The notes under the pieces: model-generated
What the model was told of the DNA's origin: nothing
Databases searched by the model: none
The model's input: only the letters and a program-made list of their open reading frames with translations
Position numbers and translations under genes: made by a program
Part shown: positions 35,896 to 45,502 of the stretch, piece after piece
Numbering within the stretch: position 1 is the first letter of the stretch
How the letters are laid out: each line of letters begins with the position of its first letter
Assembly (NCBI GenBank): GCA_020635355.1
Contig: JACJZW010000003.1
Coordinates: 175,547 to 239,546, forward strand
Length of the DNA: 64,000 nt
Reading direction: 5' to 3'
DNA from: Flavobacteriales bacterium
Lineage (GTDB): Bacteria; Bacteroidota; Bacteroidia; NS11-12g; UBA9320

Positions 35896-36669
35896 TTGAT
35901 GATCGATTACCTCTGGCTTTTTATTCTGCTGGCTATAGTCGCAGAAATTCTCGGCACAGTTGGAGGCTTTGGGTCATCGCTCTTTTTTGTGCCGATGGCC
36001 GGTTATTTCCTGGATATGCATACGGTATTAGGTATTACTGCCCTTTACCATGTTATGAGTAATACGACGAAGATTGGCTTCTTCCGACATGGGTTTGATA
36101 AGCGACTGATCTGGTACATTGGTGTTCCGTCAGTCATCTTCGTGATCCTGGGGGCGTGGTTGTCCAAATACCTTCCAACCGGTCGGTTAGAACTTATTTT
36201 GGCCATCTTTCTCATCGCGCTCAGTTTGATTTTCTTGATCAACAGCCGGTTAGAAGTGAAGGCCACCAATCGGAACGCGGTAACGGGTGGAATTCTATCC
36301 GGATTTCTAGCCGGGTTGGTGGGGACGGGTGGTGCCATCCGGGGCATTGTGCTTTCATCGTTTAAGATCCGAAAAGAGGCCTTTATTGCGACTTCTGCCG
36401 CCATTGATCTGGCTATTGATGCCAGCCGAAGTGTGGTGTATTCCATGAATGGCTATGTGCACATGCATGATCTCTACCTCATTCCAATCTTGTTGGTGGT
36501 GAGCATAGTTGGAACATTTATCGGAAAGAAGCTACTCAATCATATTTCCGAATCACAATTTCGTCGGGTTGTATTGATTTTGATCCTGTTAACAGGAATA
36601 TTTACCCTTCGGGCGGCTGTGGTGGCAAAATCAGAATCACCTGTCGCCGTTTATACGGCCGGGCATTAG
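35896..36669 (+). CDS. TSUP-family membrane permease (TauE/SafE-like)
   Basis: This 257-residue protein shows about eight transmembrane helices and the TSUP repeats: LGTVGGFGSSLFFVPM near the start and GLVGTGGAIRGIVLS at about 143-157, the two glycine-rich signature copies. Known family members export sulfite, sulfoacetate or related anions across the inner membrane. Which anion is moved here is not visible. It is followed 35 bases later by a FemAB/GNAT-like gene. Confidence 0.87.
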   Translation: MMIDYLWLFILLAIVAEILGTVGGFGSSLFFVPMAGYFLDMHTVLGITALYHVMSNTTKIGFFRHGFDKRLIWYIGVPSVIFVILGAWLSKYLPTGRLELILAIFLIALSLIFLINSRLEVKATNRNAVTGGILSGFLAGLVGTGGAIRGIVLSSFKIRKEAFIATSAAIDLAIDASRSVVYSMNGYVHMHDLYLIPILLVVSIVGTFIGKKLLNHISESQFRRVVLILILLTGIFTLRAAVVAKSESPVAVYTAGH

Positions 36670-36703
36670 GCGTTGCTGTTTGCATCATTAACTTCGTGGT
36701 TGA

Positions 36704-37645
36704 ATGAAATTCGTTCAACGACTCAAGCGAACCGACATTGACACCCAACGGTGGGATACCTTGGTAACGGAATCCGGATCCTTGCCGTATGCGCTTAGTT
36801 GGTATCTGGATGAGGTTACCCAGAAGAACTGGGAGGCGCTGGTTTACCAGGATTATGAAGCGGCACTTCCCGTACCGGTGAATACCAAAATTGCGGGGTA
36901 TAAACAGGCTTATCGACCCATATTCAGTCAACAGTATCACGTCATCGGTTTCAATGTTGACCCGGCAGTTACGGCCTGGATTTTACAATTCATGCATCGG
37001 ACGTACCGGCGGGTTAACTATCCATTGGCTGTGCGATCGGCTAAGAGCTTGAACGACTGTCCATTTGAGTATCGGGAGTGCACGGATCTCATCATACCCC
37101 TCAACAGGAAATACGATCAGATAGAACAGAATTATTCCAAAAGTCTCAAAAAACGACTTCGAAAATCAGACGATCTTCAAGTGATAGAAGGGGCAGATGT
37201 TCAGGGCGTAATCGATTTTTACCGACGAGAAGTTGGGCCCAAATCGGGTTTGAGCGCACATGACTTCCAGGTGGCTGCCGGATTATTTGCAAAGTGCCAG
37301 AGTGAAGGAATACTGCGAGTGTATGAGGTGATGGATGCCTCCAACAGGCTTAATGCCATGGGATTTTTTCTAGACTTTAACGGAAGGCTGATTAACATAT
37401 TTGGCGCCTCCAATTCCCTTGGGCGGGAGCACAACGCCATGCACGTGGTGATTGATCAGTTGTTGAAATCAACTGCTGAATCTCATAAGTTCTTTGATTT
37501 CGAGGGATCCGATGTGATGGGGGTCCGTGAATTCTTCCAAAGTTTTGGTCCTGAGTACCAGCCCTATTATACCTTACACTCCAACCGACTCCCGGAACCG
37601 ATCAACTGGCTGTATAGGATGTATGATCGGAAGAGGCGGAGTTGA
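36704..37645 (+). CDS. GNAT/FemAB-like acyltransferase domain protein
   Basis: This 313-residue cytoplasmic protein looks like a FemAB-related or BioF2-like N-acyltransferase. Recognisable elements are YSKSLKKRLRKSDDL (about 143-157), the helix VQGVIDFYRREVGPKSG, GFFLDFNGRLINIFGASN (about 225-242) and the late KFFDFEGSDVMGVREFFQSFG. Both halves have the beta-sheet/helix alternation of tandem GNAT folds. Family members transfer amino acids or acyl groups to peptidoglycan or lipids, but the substrate cannot be told here. The start ATG at 36704 follows a TAACTTCG word at 36689-36696. Confidence 0.62.
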   Translation: MKFVQRLKRTDIDTQRWDTLVTESGSLPYALSWYLDEVTQKNWEALVYQDYEAALPVPVNTKIAGYKQAYRPIFSQQYHVIGFNVDPAVTAWILQFMHRTYRRVNYPLAVRSAKSLNDCPFEYRECTDLIIPLNRKYDQIEQNYSKSLKKRLRKSDDLQVIEGADVQGVIDFYRREVGPKSGLSAHDFQVAAGLFAKCQSEGILRVYEVMDASNRLNAMGFFLDFNGRLINIFGASNSLGREHNAMHVVIDQLLKSTAESHKFFDFEGSDVMGVREFFQSFGPEYQPYYTLHSNRLPEPINWLYRMYDRKRRS

Positions 37646-38319
37646 GTGGGGGATGGGGGATCAGGGATGAGGAAAGAGGAAAGAGGGATGTGTTTGTGTT
37701 GCTATACATGTAAGCGCTTCAGTGTGAAGGATTCTTGTGGTGGAGGTATACGACTCAAGCGTTCGGATGATGGTTCGTTGCGGTGGGAGAAGTAACCGTT
37801 TAAGCGGTCGGTTTGGGATGCATGTATCATTAGAATTCAATAACTTTCCTCGGGGTAGGGGCAAATGCGTTCCCTAACTAATTTCAATGACAAAACGGCT
37901 AACGCTTCGTGAACTAATAGTACGTTCAATCTTTTTCTATCGGTCGGAGAAAATGTGCCGGATTTCTGCTTTGGAACGGTTAATTTTCATTGGGGAAGGG
38001 GCTGATCCATCCCTAACATAAGTCGATGAATATACCGCAATCGTTTGGTGAATATTTTTAGCGATGGGTTATTATCTAGGATAGGTAAGGTCCTTCCCCT
38101 TTCTGAGTCTTCTTGCCAACCATTCACCAGTAGGAAAATTTTATTTAAGTCTAATGGTGGTAGTTGGTGATCTGAAGAGCCCGGTTCCATTGAACGGTTC
38201 CAAGTGATGGTCTGGTGGAAGGTTACTGGTCAAGTCTTAATCTTAAGATATGTACCATACGCAGCTGTGACACAATAACCCCAAACGCGTTATATCTTGC
38301 TGTGCGTTGAATAATCTGA
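37646..38319. other. Intergenic region: G-rich tract, repeat family 2, otherwise nothing recognised
   Basis: The region begins with a G-rich tract (37648-37665) of the GGGGGATGGGGGAT kind. Repeat family 2 occupies about 37840-38010. From 38010 to 38319 there is A+T-rich sequence with a GTTCCATTGAACGGTTCC-like imperfect inverted stretch near 38185-38205. No protein of convincing codon use is visible: the short minus-strand frames (37661-37864, 37987-38190, 38223-38438) cross the repeats. Confidence 0.6.
37840..38010 (-). repeat. Dispersed repeat family 2, inverted pair
   Basis: Two units read on the minus strand: TTAGGGAACGCATTTGCCCC followed by TACCCC (near 37852-37876), and TTAGGGATGGATCAGCCCCT followed by TCCCCAATG (near 37990-38016). 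They are about 140 bases apart. The minus-strand approach to the second, TTCACCAAACGATTGCGG, parallels TTCACCGAACGATTGCGC at 20314-20331. Same period, same order, opposite orientation to the array at 20020-20400. Confidence 0.75.
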
Positions 38320-39180
38320 ATGTTTAGACTCCTCACAGCCGTCTTAGGTATCAGCCTCTTCCTGAATGCATTTGGGCAATATCGAATGCTGCCCGAATCC
38401 AACTGTACGTGGCATGTTAAAAGCACACAAGTCGACAATGGAAAGGCATTTGAGAGCGATTATAATTTCAGTATAACGGGTGATTCCCTAATTAACGGAA
38501 ACCGATACATTGTTGTCAACAACAACATTTTTTATAGACAAGTCCATGATTCTGGAAGAGTCTATGTAATGTTCAACGATCAGGCAGATCAACCTCGTTA
38601 TCCCGGTTATGATACCATGCAGGAAATGTTACTTTTTGATTTTAGCCTTAAACTGAACGATTATTTCTTAGGTTTTAATCATGTAACGACTTGGGACAGT
38701 ATTGACCCTGCCGAGCTAATTGAGATTGATACGGTTCAGATTGACAGTGTGAGCCTTAAAAGATTTTTGTTTTGGTGTACCGAAAGCGGTATAGAATTCT
38801 GGTGGATAGAAGGGATTGGGAGTACCGCGGGGCCATTTAATCCACGTTTCACTTTTGAGCATTATTGGCAATTATGCTCCATGAAATCTGATGAACTAAC
38901 ATATCAAAGAACGGGATGTTATTATACGTCAGCACTGCCATTTGATGATCCAAACCTGAGTATTTACCCAAATCCGGCTAATCCAGGAGCACGAATTTAT
39001 CTCAACAGAAATTTCGAGTCCGTCCGAATCCGATTGATTAATTCGGTTGGTGAAATAACCTGGCTGATTCCTGATTTTTCAGGAAGCACCATTCTACTCC
39101 CAAACCTAGTCCCGGGGCTATATCACCTGGAACTGTTCAATGATTCTGGTACAACCATTCAAAAGCTTTTCGTTGAGTAA
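38320..39180 (+). CDS. Secreted protein with T9SS sorting domain
   Basis: This 286-residue protein has a signal peptide (MFRLLTAVLGISLFLNAFGQ). The middle resembles a small all-beta domain common in Bacteroidetes exported proteins: ITGDSLINGNRYIVVNNN, VYVMFNDQ, LLFDFSLKLNDYF. The phrase EGIGSTAGPFNPRF is a familiar element of that group. The type A sorting domain begins LSIYPNPANPGARIYLNR and ends QKLFVE. Function unknown. Confidence 0.82.
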   Translation: MFRLLTAVLGISLFLNAFGQYRMLPESNCTWHVKSTQVDNGKAFESDYNFSITGDSLINGNRYIVVNNNIFYRQVHDSGRVYVMFNDQADQPRYPGYDTMQEMLLFDFSLKLNDYFLGFNHVTTWDSIDPAELIEIDTVQIDSVSLKRFLFWCTESGIEFWWIEGIGSTAGPFNPRFTFEHYWQLCSMKSDELTYQRTGCYYTSALPFDDPNLSIYPNPANPGARIYLNRNFESVRIRLINSVGEITWLIPDFSGSTILLPNLVPGLYHLELFNDSGTTIQKLFVE

Positions 39181-39233
39181 TTCTCAGCCTTCAAATCATT
39201 GATTCCCCAGTGAAAAATGGCTAACCTACACGA

Positions 39234-39323
39234 TTCAAGTGAGCCTTCCTTTGATCGGAACACTTGAACATTCTTATTCCGCGCATCAAGCACAAGTGAC
39301 CCTCCCTCCAGTCGGAACACTTG
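39234..39323. repeat. Two related hairpins in direct repeat between convergent genes
   Basis: The first arm pair is TTCAAGTG (39234-39241) with CACTTGAA (39261-39268), with an inner TTCC/GGAA pair. The second is CAAGTG (39293-39298) with CACTTG (39318-39323). Both contain TCGGAACACTTG and a CCT(T/C)CCT loop, offset by 57 bases. A third hairpin, CTGCTT...AAGCAG, follows at about 39326-39355. They lie between a plus-strand gene ending at 39180 and a minus-strand gene ending at 39428. None has a clear T-tract, so I call them structured repeats, not terminators. Confidence 0.6.
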
Positions 39324-39427
39324 CGCTGCTTTGTAGGACGAATTAAGTCGAAGCAGGGTGCTAACCGCTACCTGCTCCCTGCTACCCGTTTATGCTAGCC
39401 AGCGCAGCGAGGGTCATGGGTTAACCG

Positions 39428-40783
39428 TTATCCAAAATACTTGAAGAACAACGGAATTGTCTCAATTCCCTTCAGGAAGTTGAAAATCCCGAATTTTTCA
39501 TTGGGAGAGTGAATGGCATCACTGTCAAGACCAAAGCCCATCAGGATGGATTTAACACCCAGCACTTCTTCAAATAGTGCTACAATGGGAATACTTCCTC
39601 CGCTTCGAGTGGGAACAGGATCTTTTCCAAAACTTTCTTTGAGGGCTGCCACAGCGGCGGCATACGCCTTGGAATCCGATGGTGTCATGTATGGATTTCC
39701 ACCATGATGAGGCGTAACAGTTACCGTTACGGATGGTGGGGCAATGCGTTGCATGTGCTCGGTAAACAATTGGGCTATGCGCTCCCAATTCTGATTGGGA
39801 ACCAATCGCATGGAGATCTTTGCAGAAGCCTTGGAAGGAAGGACCGTCTTGCTCCCTTCGCCGGTATAGCCACCCCAAATTCCGTTCACATCCAGGGTAG
39901 GACGGATACCAGTTCGTTCAATAGTGGAATAGCCGGTTTCCCCCATTACATCTTGAATTTTCAATTCCCGTTTGTACTCATCCAGATCAAACGGTGTTTG
40001 AGCCATTGCTTCGCGTTCTTCGGCGGTTAGTTCCACCACATTATCGTAGAATCCCGGAATGGTGATGTGTCGGTTTTCATCGTGAAGGGACGCAATCATG
40101 GTACAGATTACGTTGGCCGGATTAGCAACGGCGCCACCATATACGCCGCTGTGCAAATCGATGCTTGGGCCAGTGACTTCAATCTCCATATACGTTAGTC
40201 CTCGGAGTCCAACATCCAGGGAAGGTGTGTCATTGGCAATCATGGAGGTATCGGAGATCAGGATTACATCACAGGCCAGTTTTTCTTTGTTCGCCCGGCA
40301 GTAGGTGCCCAAATTGGCCGACCCAACTTCCTCTTCACCTTCAATCATAAACTTCACGTTGCAGGTGAGTGAATTGGTTTGCATCATGGTCTCGAAAGCC
40401 TTTACATGCATGTATGCCTGTCCTTTATCGTCACACGCTCCACGCGCGTAAATCTTTCCATCCCGAATGGTTGGATCAAACGGTGGGGTGTCCCACAGAT
40501 GATCCGGAACGGATGGTTGAACGTCGTAATGACCATACACCAAAACGGTAGGTTTGGATGGGTCGATGAGTTTTTCGCCATACACAATCGGATGTCCGGC
40601 AGTGGGTTCAACCACCACATTGTCTGCCCCGGCAAGTCGAAGCTTATCGGCCACAAAATCAGCCGCGCGTTTCACATCGTCTTTAAAGGCGCTATCGGCA
40701 CTTACGGATGGAATCCTAAGCCAGTCCAGCAATTCGTTGATGAAACGTTCCTGATTTTTGTCGAGGTATTCTTTCTGTGTCAT
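39428..40783 (-). CDS. M20-family metallodipeptidase (CNDP-like)
   Basis: This 451-residue cytoplasmic enzyme hydrolyses dipeptides or related amides with two metal ions. Metal and catalytic residues are visible: H85 and D87 in YGHYDVQP, D118 in ACDDKGQ, and E150/E151 in EGEEEVGS. A dimerisation lid follows at about 215-330 (DLHSGVYGGAVANPANV), and the distal His is in the AIHSPNEKF element near residue 430. Length and motifs match the ArgE/DapE/ACY1/CPG2 group and are closest to carnosine-dipeptidase-like members. It stands alone between convergent and divergent neighbours. Confidence 0.92.
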   Translation of the reverse strand: MTQKEYLDKNQERFINELLDWLRIPSVSADSAFKDDVKRAADFVADKLRLAGADNVVVEPTAGHPIVYGEKLIDPSKPTVLVYGHYDVQPSVPDHLWDTPPFDPTIRDGKIYARGACDDKGQAYMHVKAFETMMQTNSLTCNVKFMIEGEEEVGSANLGTYCRANKEKLACDVILISDTSMIANDTPSLDVGLRGLTYMEIEVTGPSIDLHSGVYGGAVANPANVICTMIASLHDENRHITIPGFYDNVVELTAEEREAMAQTPFDLDEYKRELKIQDVMGETGYSTIERTGIRPTLDVNGIWGGYTGEGSKTVLPSKASAKISMRLVPNQNWERIAQLFTEHMQRIAPPSVTVTVTPHHGGNPYMTPSDSKAYAAAVAALKESFGKDPVPTRSGGSIPIVALFEEVLGVKSILMGFGLDSDAIHSPNEKFGIFNFLKGIETIPLFFKYFG

Positions 40784-40905
40784 GGGATTTGAAATTGGAT
40801 GGCAAATAAAGGGTATCTGCTTTTGTTATACACAGTTCAACACAATTTCATCTGTGATGGTTATATGACGCAACCTATAGACGAGTTCGTGTCTTTACAT
40901 ATACC

Positions 40906-43161
40906 ATGACTAAAATCCTCAAAGCCTTATTCGTTTTTCTTTTTCTGTGTTTTTCGTTGACTTCTATGGCTCAGTGGAAGGTGTTAAAAGGAGATTGGGC
41001 ACCAGAATCTCATCTCTCCGGGAATTATCTCTTCTACTACACACACATTGAAGAGAATGCGTTCAAGCGGCTTGATCTTCGGGATACCACATACAAGACC
41101 ATTAAGGATATGAAGAAGGAGTCCGGAGCTTTTTTTGGCGGGGACAAGCTCAGTGTTTCGAATCAGATAAGATGTATGGGGAGACACGTCATTTGTACAT
41201 CAGAGCAAGTGCCGTTTATTAGTCACGACTATGGCGATACCTGGGACAGTTTCCCCATTCCGGTGTCAAAGCACATTGTTCATTGTTTCGTGCAGGAAGG
41301 AGTGTTCGGATTCATTTCGAACAAGAACTTTTATTGGTCCGTTGATTCTGCCAGCAGTTTTAAATCTGTTCAGATAGTAGACGAGGATAAGGAAATGATT
41401 CCCAAAATGCTTCTGGGGTCAAAACTGTTTTTCGAGGCATATGAAAGTAACAAGACGCTCAAGTATTTTTCGGTCAATCTTGATGGTACTGGTCTGGTGG
41501 AGGTAAAGGATGATAGGTTGATTAAGTCTAAGTTATATAACGGAATAATCGTAAGTCATGACCTACAGAAAATCAACCTATCACTGGACTCCGGAAAGAA
41601 CTGGATTAACCGGCCAAACTCGGATGGTATATGGTTGATTAAACCAACAGATGGTGGTTTTTTTTGTATGAAGAGGGATGCATCCAATAACCTTGAGGAG
41701 TATTACATCACCTATGATACCTTTCAAACCTTTCTGGGTATATCTCCAAAATCAACGTATTCCCAAGCACCAACCAACATGTTTTTGTACAATGGCGACT
41801 TTTTCACCTCGGGGTATCAAGGGATCCATCAACTCAAAAGACCCAATTTTACAAAGCGACATTTAGAAGGGGTGGTTTATCTTGATTTAAATGCCGACGG
41901 AGTGCAGAACGATGGCGAGACGGGACTTGCGAATGTTCTGGTTCGGTTCAATACCGGTGGGTGGGCTTGTGTAGCGGACTCATTAGGCAATTACACGTTT
42001 GATTTGGTTTCCGGTCCTGATTCTGTGATCATACATAGTCCGGTGTTAACCGCGCACAACACCGATCGATTTTGGTTCACAAAACCATCAGATACCGTGA
42101 ACTTTGGGTTACAAGTTGATACAACACGGTTTGAACTTCAACCTTTTATCTCGGCAGCTTCCAGCATAAATACCATAAGAGGGGGGACCTATAATCTGGG
42201 ATGCATCAATCGCGGTGGTAAGCCGGTAAAAACCACGTTGAGATTTGTCGTGCATCCGGATATGAGCATATCAAAAAGCTCCGAACAATATGAACAATTG
42301 AATGATTCCACCTATCAATGGCAACTTGAGTTAAAACCGATGGATGCCAAGTCGCTTTCCTGTGTACTTGTGTTTGATACATCAACCAACTTAAGTTCCA
42401 ATGATTCAATCCAACTCAGGCTTATGGCATCGCCTTCCGATCAGGAATTTGATCCGAACCACAGCTATAGAGAAATTGAGCAGAGAGTAACCACGTCCTA
42501 TGATCCAAATGATAAGTCGGTTTGGCCAGAGAATATTGACCCCGACTACGCATCAACCGGAAGAAAAATTCAATATCATATCCGATTTCAAAATACAGGT
42601 ACAGACACAGCGTACAAAGTGGTCATAGCCGATACACTTGATCAGTGGCTTATGTCAGAAAAGTTGAACATTCTGGAGTATAGTCATCCCATGAGGCTGT
42701 ATGTAAATGGCCCTGTTGTCCATTTTATTTTCGACGACATTCTATTACCGGATAGCAATACAAACCAAACCGGCAGCAATGGTTACGTGACCTTTGAATG
42801 CGAGTTAAGAGATGGATTGAAAGAAGGAGAGGAAGTGAACAATACGGCATTTATTTATTTCGACCACAATGATGCTGTTAAAACGAATAAGGCAACAACT
42901 GTTGTGAGAAGGCGACTTTCAACGCATTTGTATCTGCCGGAGAGTAAAAAAGTTGTTTACCCCAATCCGGTTAGTGATATTCTGCATGTACCTGTTCAAG
43001 GAAAGGTAAGGATCTATTCGATGGATGGATTGGAAGTTTTTAGCGGTTCGATAACACATTCAGCATCGATCGATGTGTCTGTATTAAAACCGGGGTCGTA
43101 TATCCTGCGAGTTGAGGACGGCTCAAATGGATTTGTTTCCAGATTTATAAAACAGCCGTAA
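40906..43161 (+). CDS. Secreted SdrD-B-like/DUF11-like protein with T9SS sorting domain
   Basis: This 751-residue protein has a signal peptide (LKALFVFLFLCFSLTSMAQ). Residues about 25-310 may be a propeller or sialidase-like module with Asp-box-like phrases (SHDYGDTWDSF, SLDSGKNWINR). A SdrD B-like domain follows at about 324-380 (GVVYLDLNADGVQNDGETG). A conserved Bacteroidetes repeat domain follows at about 535-665: SYDPNDKSVWPE, IQYHIRFQNTGTDTAYKVVI, AFIYFDHNDAVKTN. The type A sorting domain starts VVYPNPVSDILHVPV. A probable surface or secreted protein of unknown partner. Confidence 0.85.
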   Translation: MTKILKALFVFLFLCFSLTSMAQWKVLKGDWAPESHLSGNYLFYYTHIEENAFKRLDLRDTTYKTIKDMKKESGAFFGGDKLSVSNQIRCMGRHVICTSEQVPFISHDYGDTWDSFPIPVSKHIVHCFVQEGVFGFISNKNFYWSVDSASSFKSVQIVDEDKEMIPKMLLGSKLFFEAYESNKTLKYFSVNLDGTGLVEVKDDRLIKSKLYNGIIVSHDLQKINLSLDSGKNWINRPNSDGIWLIKPTDGGFFCMKRDASNNLEEYYITYDTFQTFLGISPKSTYSQAPTNMFLYNGDFFTSGYQGIHQLKRPNFTKRHLEGVVYLDLNADGVQNDGETGLANVLVRFNTGGWACVADSLGNYTFDLVSGPDSVIIHSPVLTAHNTDRFWFTKPSDTVNFGLQVDTTRFELQPFISAASSINTIRGGTYNLGCINRGGKPVKTTLRFVVHPDMSISKSSEQYEQLNDSTYQWQLELKPMDAKSLSCVLVFDTSTNLSSNDSIQLRLMASPSDQEFDPNHSYREIEQRVTTSYDPNDKSVWPENIDPDYASTGRKIQYHIRFQNTGTDTAYKVVIADTLDQWLMSEKLNILEYSHPMRLYVNGPVVHFIFDDILLPDSNTNQTGSNGYVTFECELRDGLKEGEEVNNTAFIYFDHNDAVKTNKATTVVRRRLSTHLYLPESKKVVYPNPVSDILHVPVQGKVRIYSMDGLEVFSGSITHSASIDVSVLKPGSYILRVEDGSNGFVSRFIKQP

Positions 43162-43250
43162 TCAAATTGAGCAAGAGCGTTGATTGAGTTATGTACTTTT
43201 GCTTTTGCTGGTTGGGAATGCTTCTTGCATCCCATTAGATAAAAGATATT

Positions 43251-44084
43251 ATGGAAGTGAAGCATATAAAAGCGATCATAATAATTGCCCTGGTGGCTTT
43301 CATTTATAGCTGTGCCCGCGTCCCTATGACGGGTCGGCGTCAGACCAAACTCTTGCCCGAAAGTGAGCTGGTGTCCATGAGTCTGACGGCGTATAGCGGA
43401 TTTTTGGATACCTCAACGGTGGTATCATCGGGAAGTTATCAGAATATGGTGAAGTCGGTTGGTGCGCGGATTTCAACCGCTGTAGAGGCCTATCTCATGA
43501 CCACACGTGACTCGGTTGATGTAAAGAACTATGATTGGGAATTTAACCTGGTGGATGATCCAACCGTCAACGCCTGGTGTATGCCCGGTGGCAAGGTGGT
43601 ATTCTACACCGGTATCATGCCCATCTGCCAAAATGAGGCTGGAGTGGCGGTGGTGATGGGTCATGAAATAGCGCATGCCGTTGCACGTCACGGAAACGAA
43701 CGGATGAGCCAGGGATTGATTCAGCAACTCGGAGGGGTGGCGCTTGCTGTGGCCATTTCCGATAAACCTGCCGAAACCCAGCAACTTTATAATTTGGCGT
43801 ATGGGGTTGGAACAACCGTTGGTGTGATGCTGCCCTTTAGCCGAAAACACGAAAGTGAAGCGGATCACATTGGATTGATGTTTATGGCCATGGCCGGATA
43901 TAATCCGGAAGAAGCTCCAAAATTCTGGGAACGTATGAGTGCCCAATCTTCCGGAGCCCGACCGCCGGAATTTTTGAGTACCCACCCCAACCCTGACCGG
44001 CGAGCGGAGAACCTTAAAAAGTTGATGCCTCAAGCCCAGAAGTACTATACCGATTATCTCAACAAACAAAAGACATCGAACTAA
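43251..44084 (+). CDS. M48-family zinc metallopeptidase lipoprotein
   Basis: This 277-residue protein is an envelope quality-control peptidase of the M48B/LoiP-BepA type. The lipobox is IYSC with Cys21. Zinc motif HEIAH lies at 138-142, and a third ligand Glu203 in HESEADHIGL. Also seen are VNAWCMPGGKVVFYTG and STHPNPDRR, both standard for the family. A TACTTTTG word at 43194-43201 is a candidate -7 promoter element. The stop codon is followed immediately by the ATG of the next gene, so the two are probably coupled. Confidence 0.92.
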   Translation: MEVKHIKAIIIIALVAFIYSCARVPMTGRRQTKLLPESELVSMSLTAYSGFLDTSTVVSSGSYQNMVKSVGARISTAVEAYLMTTRDSVDVKNYDWEFNLVDDPTVNAWCMPGGKVVFYTGIMPICQNEAGVAVVMGHEIAHAVARHGNERMSQGLIQQLGGVALAVAISDKPAETQQLYNLAYGVGTTVGVMLPFSRKHESEADHIGLMFMAMAGYNPEEAPKFWERMSAQSSGARPPEFLSTHPNPDRRAENLKKLMPQAQKYYTDYLNKQKTSN

Positions 44085-44843
44085 ATGGTTGGATTGAGAG
44101 GGGTTGCCCTGTTATCCATCGTCCTGGTTCAATATGGATCGGATCGTCTAAGTACACGTTTCGATGAAGACCAACCCGGTATTTGCCGCACCATTACCAT
44201 TCACGACAAACCAGTAACAACTTACGTACTCGGAAGTGGAGATTCTCTGGTGATAGGTTGGCTCAACCAACATTCAAAGCCACATAAGTCCTTTAAATCG
44301 TTTATGGGAGATGACCTGGCCCAATGGCGTTTAGTGACCAATGCCGGTATGTTTCATTCCAACCATCATCCGGTGGGACTATACATACAGGATGATTCAA
44401 CCTACGTTAGGTTGGATACCAATTCCGGGAAAGGGAACTTCTACATGAAGCCCAACGGTGTTTTTGGTGTGGGGGCTGATGGGCCTTGGATCGGTACTTC
44501 GGAAACCTATTTGGCACAATCGCCTCAACTTCATCTGGCTACTCAATCCGGTCCAATGCTGGTGATAAACGATTCCATTCACCCTCGGTTCAACCCGCAA
44601 TCACCCAATAAAAATACCCGATCCGGTGTTGGAGTGGATGATCAAAACCGGGTAGTTTTTGCCATCGCCTACAAAGACATTACCTTTTATGAACTGGCTG
44701 CGGTATTCCGGGACTCACTAAACTGTTCCAACGCCCTGTATCTGGATGGCGCCATATCAAAGATGTATCTTCACACCTCCACCTGCACCGATTCGTTTAC
44801 CGGCGGTAACTTTGGTCCTATGCTGGGTGTGATGACTAAATAG
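44085..44843 (+). CDS. Phosphodiester glycosidase-family protein (NAGPA/DUF2233-like)
   Basis: This 252-residue protein starts at the base after the M48 peptidase stop. It has a short hydrophobic N-terminus (LRGVALLSIVLVQYG), probably a signal or anchor. Family motifs are visible: VTNAGMFHSNHHPVGLYI (about 85-102), QSGPMLVINDSIHPRF and TRSGVGVDDQNRVVFAIA, then CSNALYLDGAISKMY. Members of the NAGPA family remove covering sugars from phosphodiesters or act on cell-envelope polymers; the substrate here is unknown. It converges with a minus-strand lipoprotein gene two bases away. Confidence 0.85.
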   Translation: MVGLRGVALLSIVLVQYGSDRLSTRFDEDQPGICRTITIHDKPVTTYVLGSGDSLVIGWLNQHSKPHKSFKSFMGDDLAQWRLVTNAGMFHSNHHPVGLYIQDDSTYVRLDTNSGKGNFYMKPNGVFGVGADGPWIGTSETYLAQSPQLHLATQSGPMLVINDSIHPRFNPQSPNKNTRSGVGVDDQNRVVFAIAYKDITFYELAAVFRDSLNCSNALYLDGAISKMYLHTSTCTDSFTGGNFGPMLGVMTK

Positions 44844-44845
44844 TC

Positions 44846-45499
44846 TCAGAACGACAGAATAAGGATCATGATCACGATAGTAATGAGAATTAGGGGAAGT
44901 AGTGTGAATACATAAGCCCGGGTTATCTTTCGTCTCAAATTGTAGTCCAGCGGTTTGGGTGCGCGGTAATTCGCCGATATGGCCATGGTTAACGCAACCA
45001 GAAATACCAATACCATAAAGGAGGGAGCTAAAAACATAATCAAGAGATTGGCAACAGACAGCCGAATGGCTAGTTCGGCCCGTTTTTCAGCCAACACGTA
45101 CGTTGAGTCTTGACTGGCCATTTCGGTTCGGTTCAGAATGATTCGCGGTCCATTTTCATATCCGATTTGCCTGACCAGCTCCCGGTTGATCCGTGTGCTG
45201 GACGAATCCGTTTGATCACAGGTTACATAGTGTATGTCCAAGGTGTCCAGTTCAATCGCATTCACCAGAAGGGTATCACCACTAAGAAGAACGATGGTGT
45301 CGCAATCAATTGGAGGGAGTGGTTTGGCAAACGTTGCCCTTCCAAAGGGATGTAAGGCTGGGGAGGAGTGGGGACGCTTTCCGCCAAAAAACCAATCTAC
45401 GTGAAATCCACGGGAGTAGCGACGTTTGGTAAGCGTGCACGATGGTGCTATCAAGATTATGGCAATGAAAAATAGGAGAGGGTTTCGAACGATTCGCAC
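44846..45499 (-). CDS. Lipoprotein with TKRRY-RGFH motif, paralogue 1
   Basis: This 217-residue protein has a lipobox region IAPSC (Cys21) directly followed by TLTKRRYSRGFHVDW. This short conserved start is shared with the adjacent gene and, from memory, with other Bacteroidetes lipoproteins. A middle beta region contains CDTIVLLSGDTLLVNAIELD, and two or three hydrophobic segments occupy the C-terminal third (LLIMFLAPSFMVLVFLVALTM, AYVFTLLPLILITIVIMILI). The unusual architecture is lipid anchor, short periplasmic beta domain, and membrane helices. Function unknown. Confidence 0.75.
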   Translation of the reverse strand: MRIVRNPLLFFIAIILIAPSCTLTKRRYSRGFHVDWFFGGKRPHSSPALHPFGRATFAKPLPPIDCDTIVLLSGDTLLVNAIELDTLDIHYVTCDQTDSSSTRINRELVRQIGYENGPRIILNRTEMASQDSTYVLAEKRAELAIRLSVANLLIMFLAPSFMVLVFLVALTMAISANYRAPKPLDYNLRRKITRAYVFTLLPLILITIVIMILILSF

Positions 45500-45502
45500 C
45501 GG

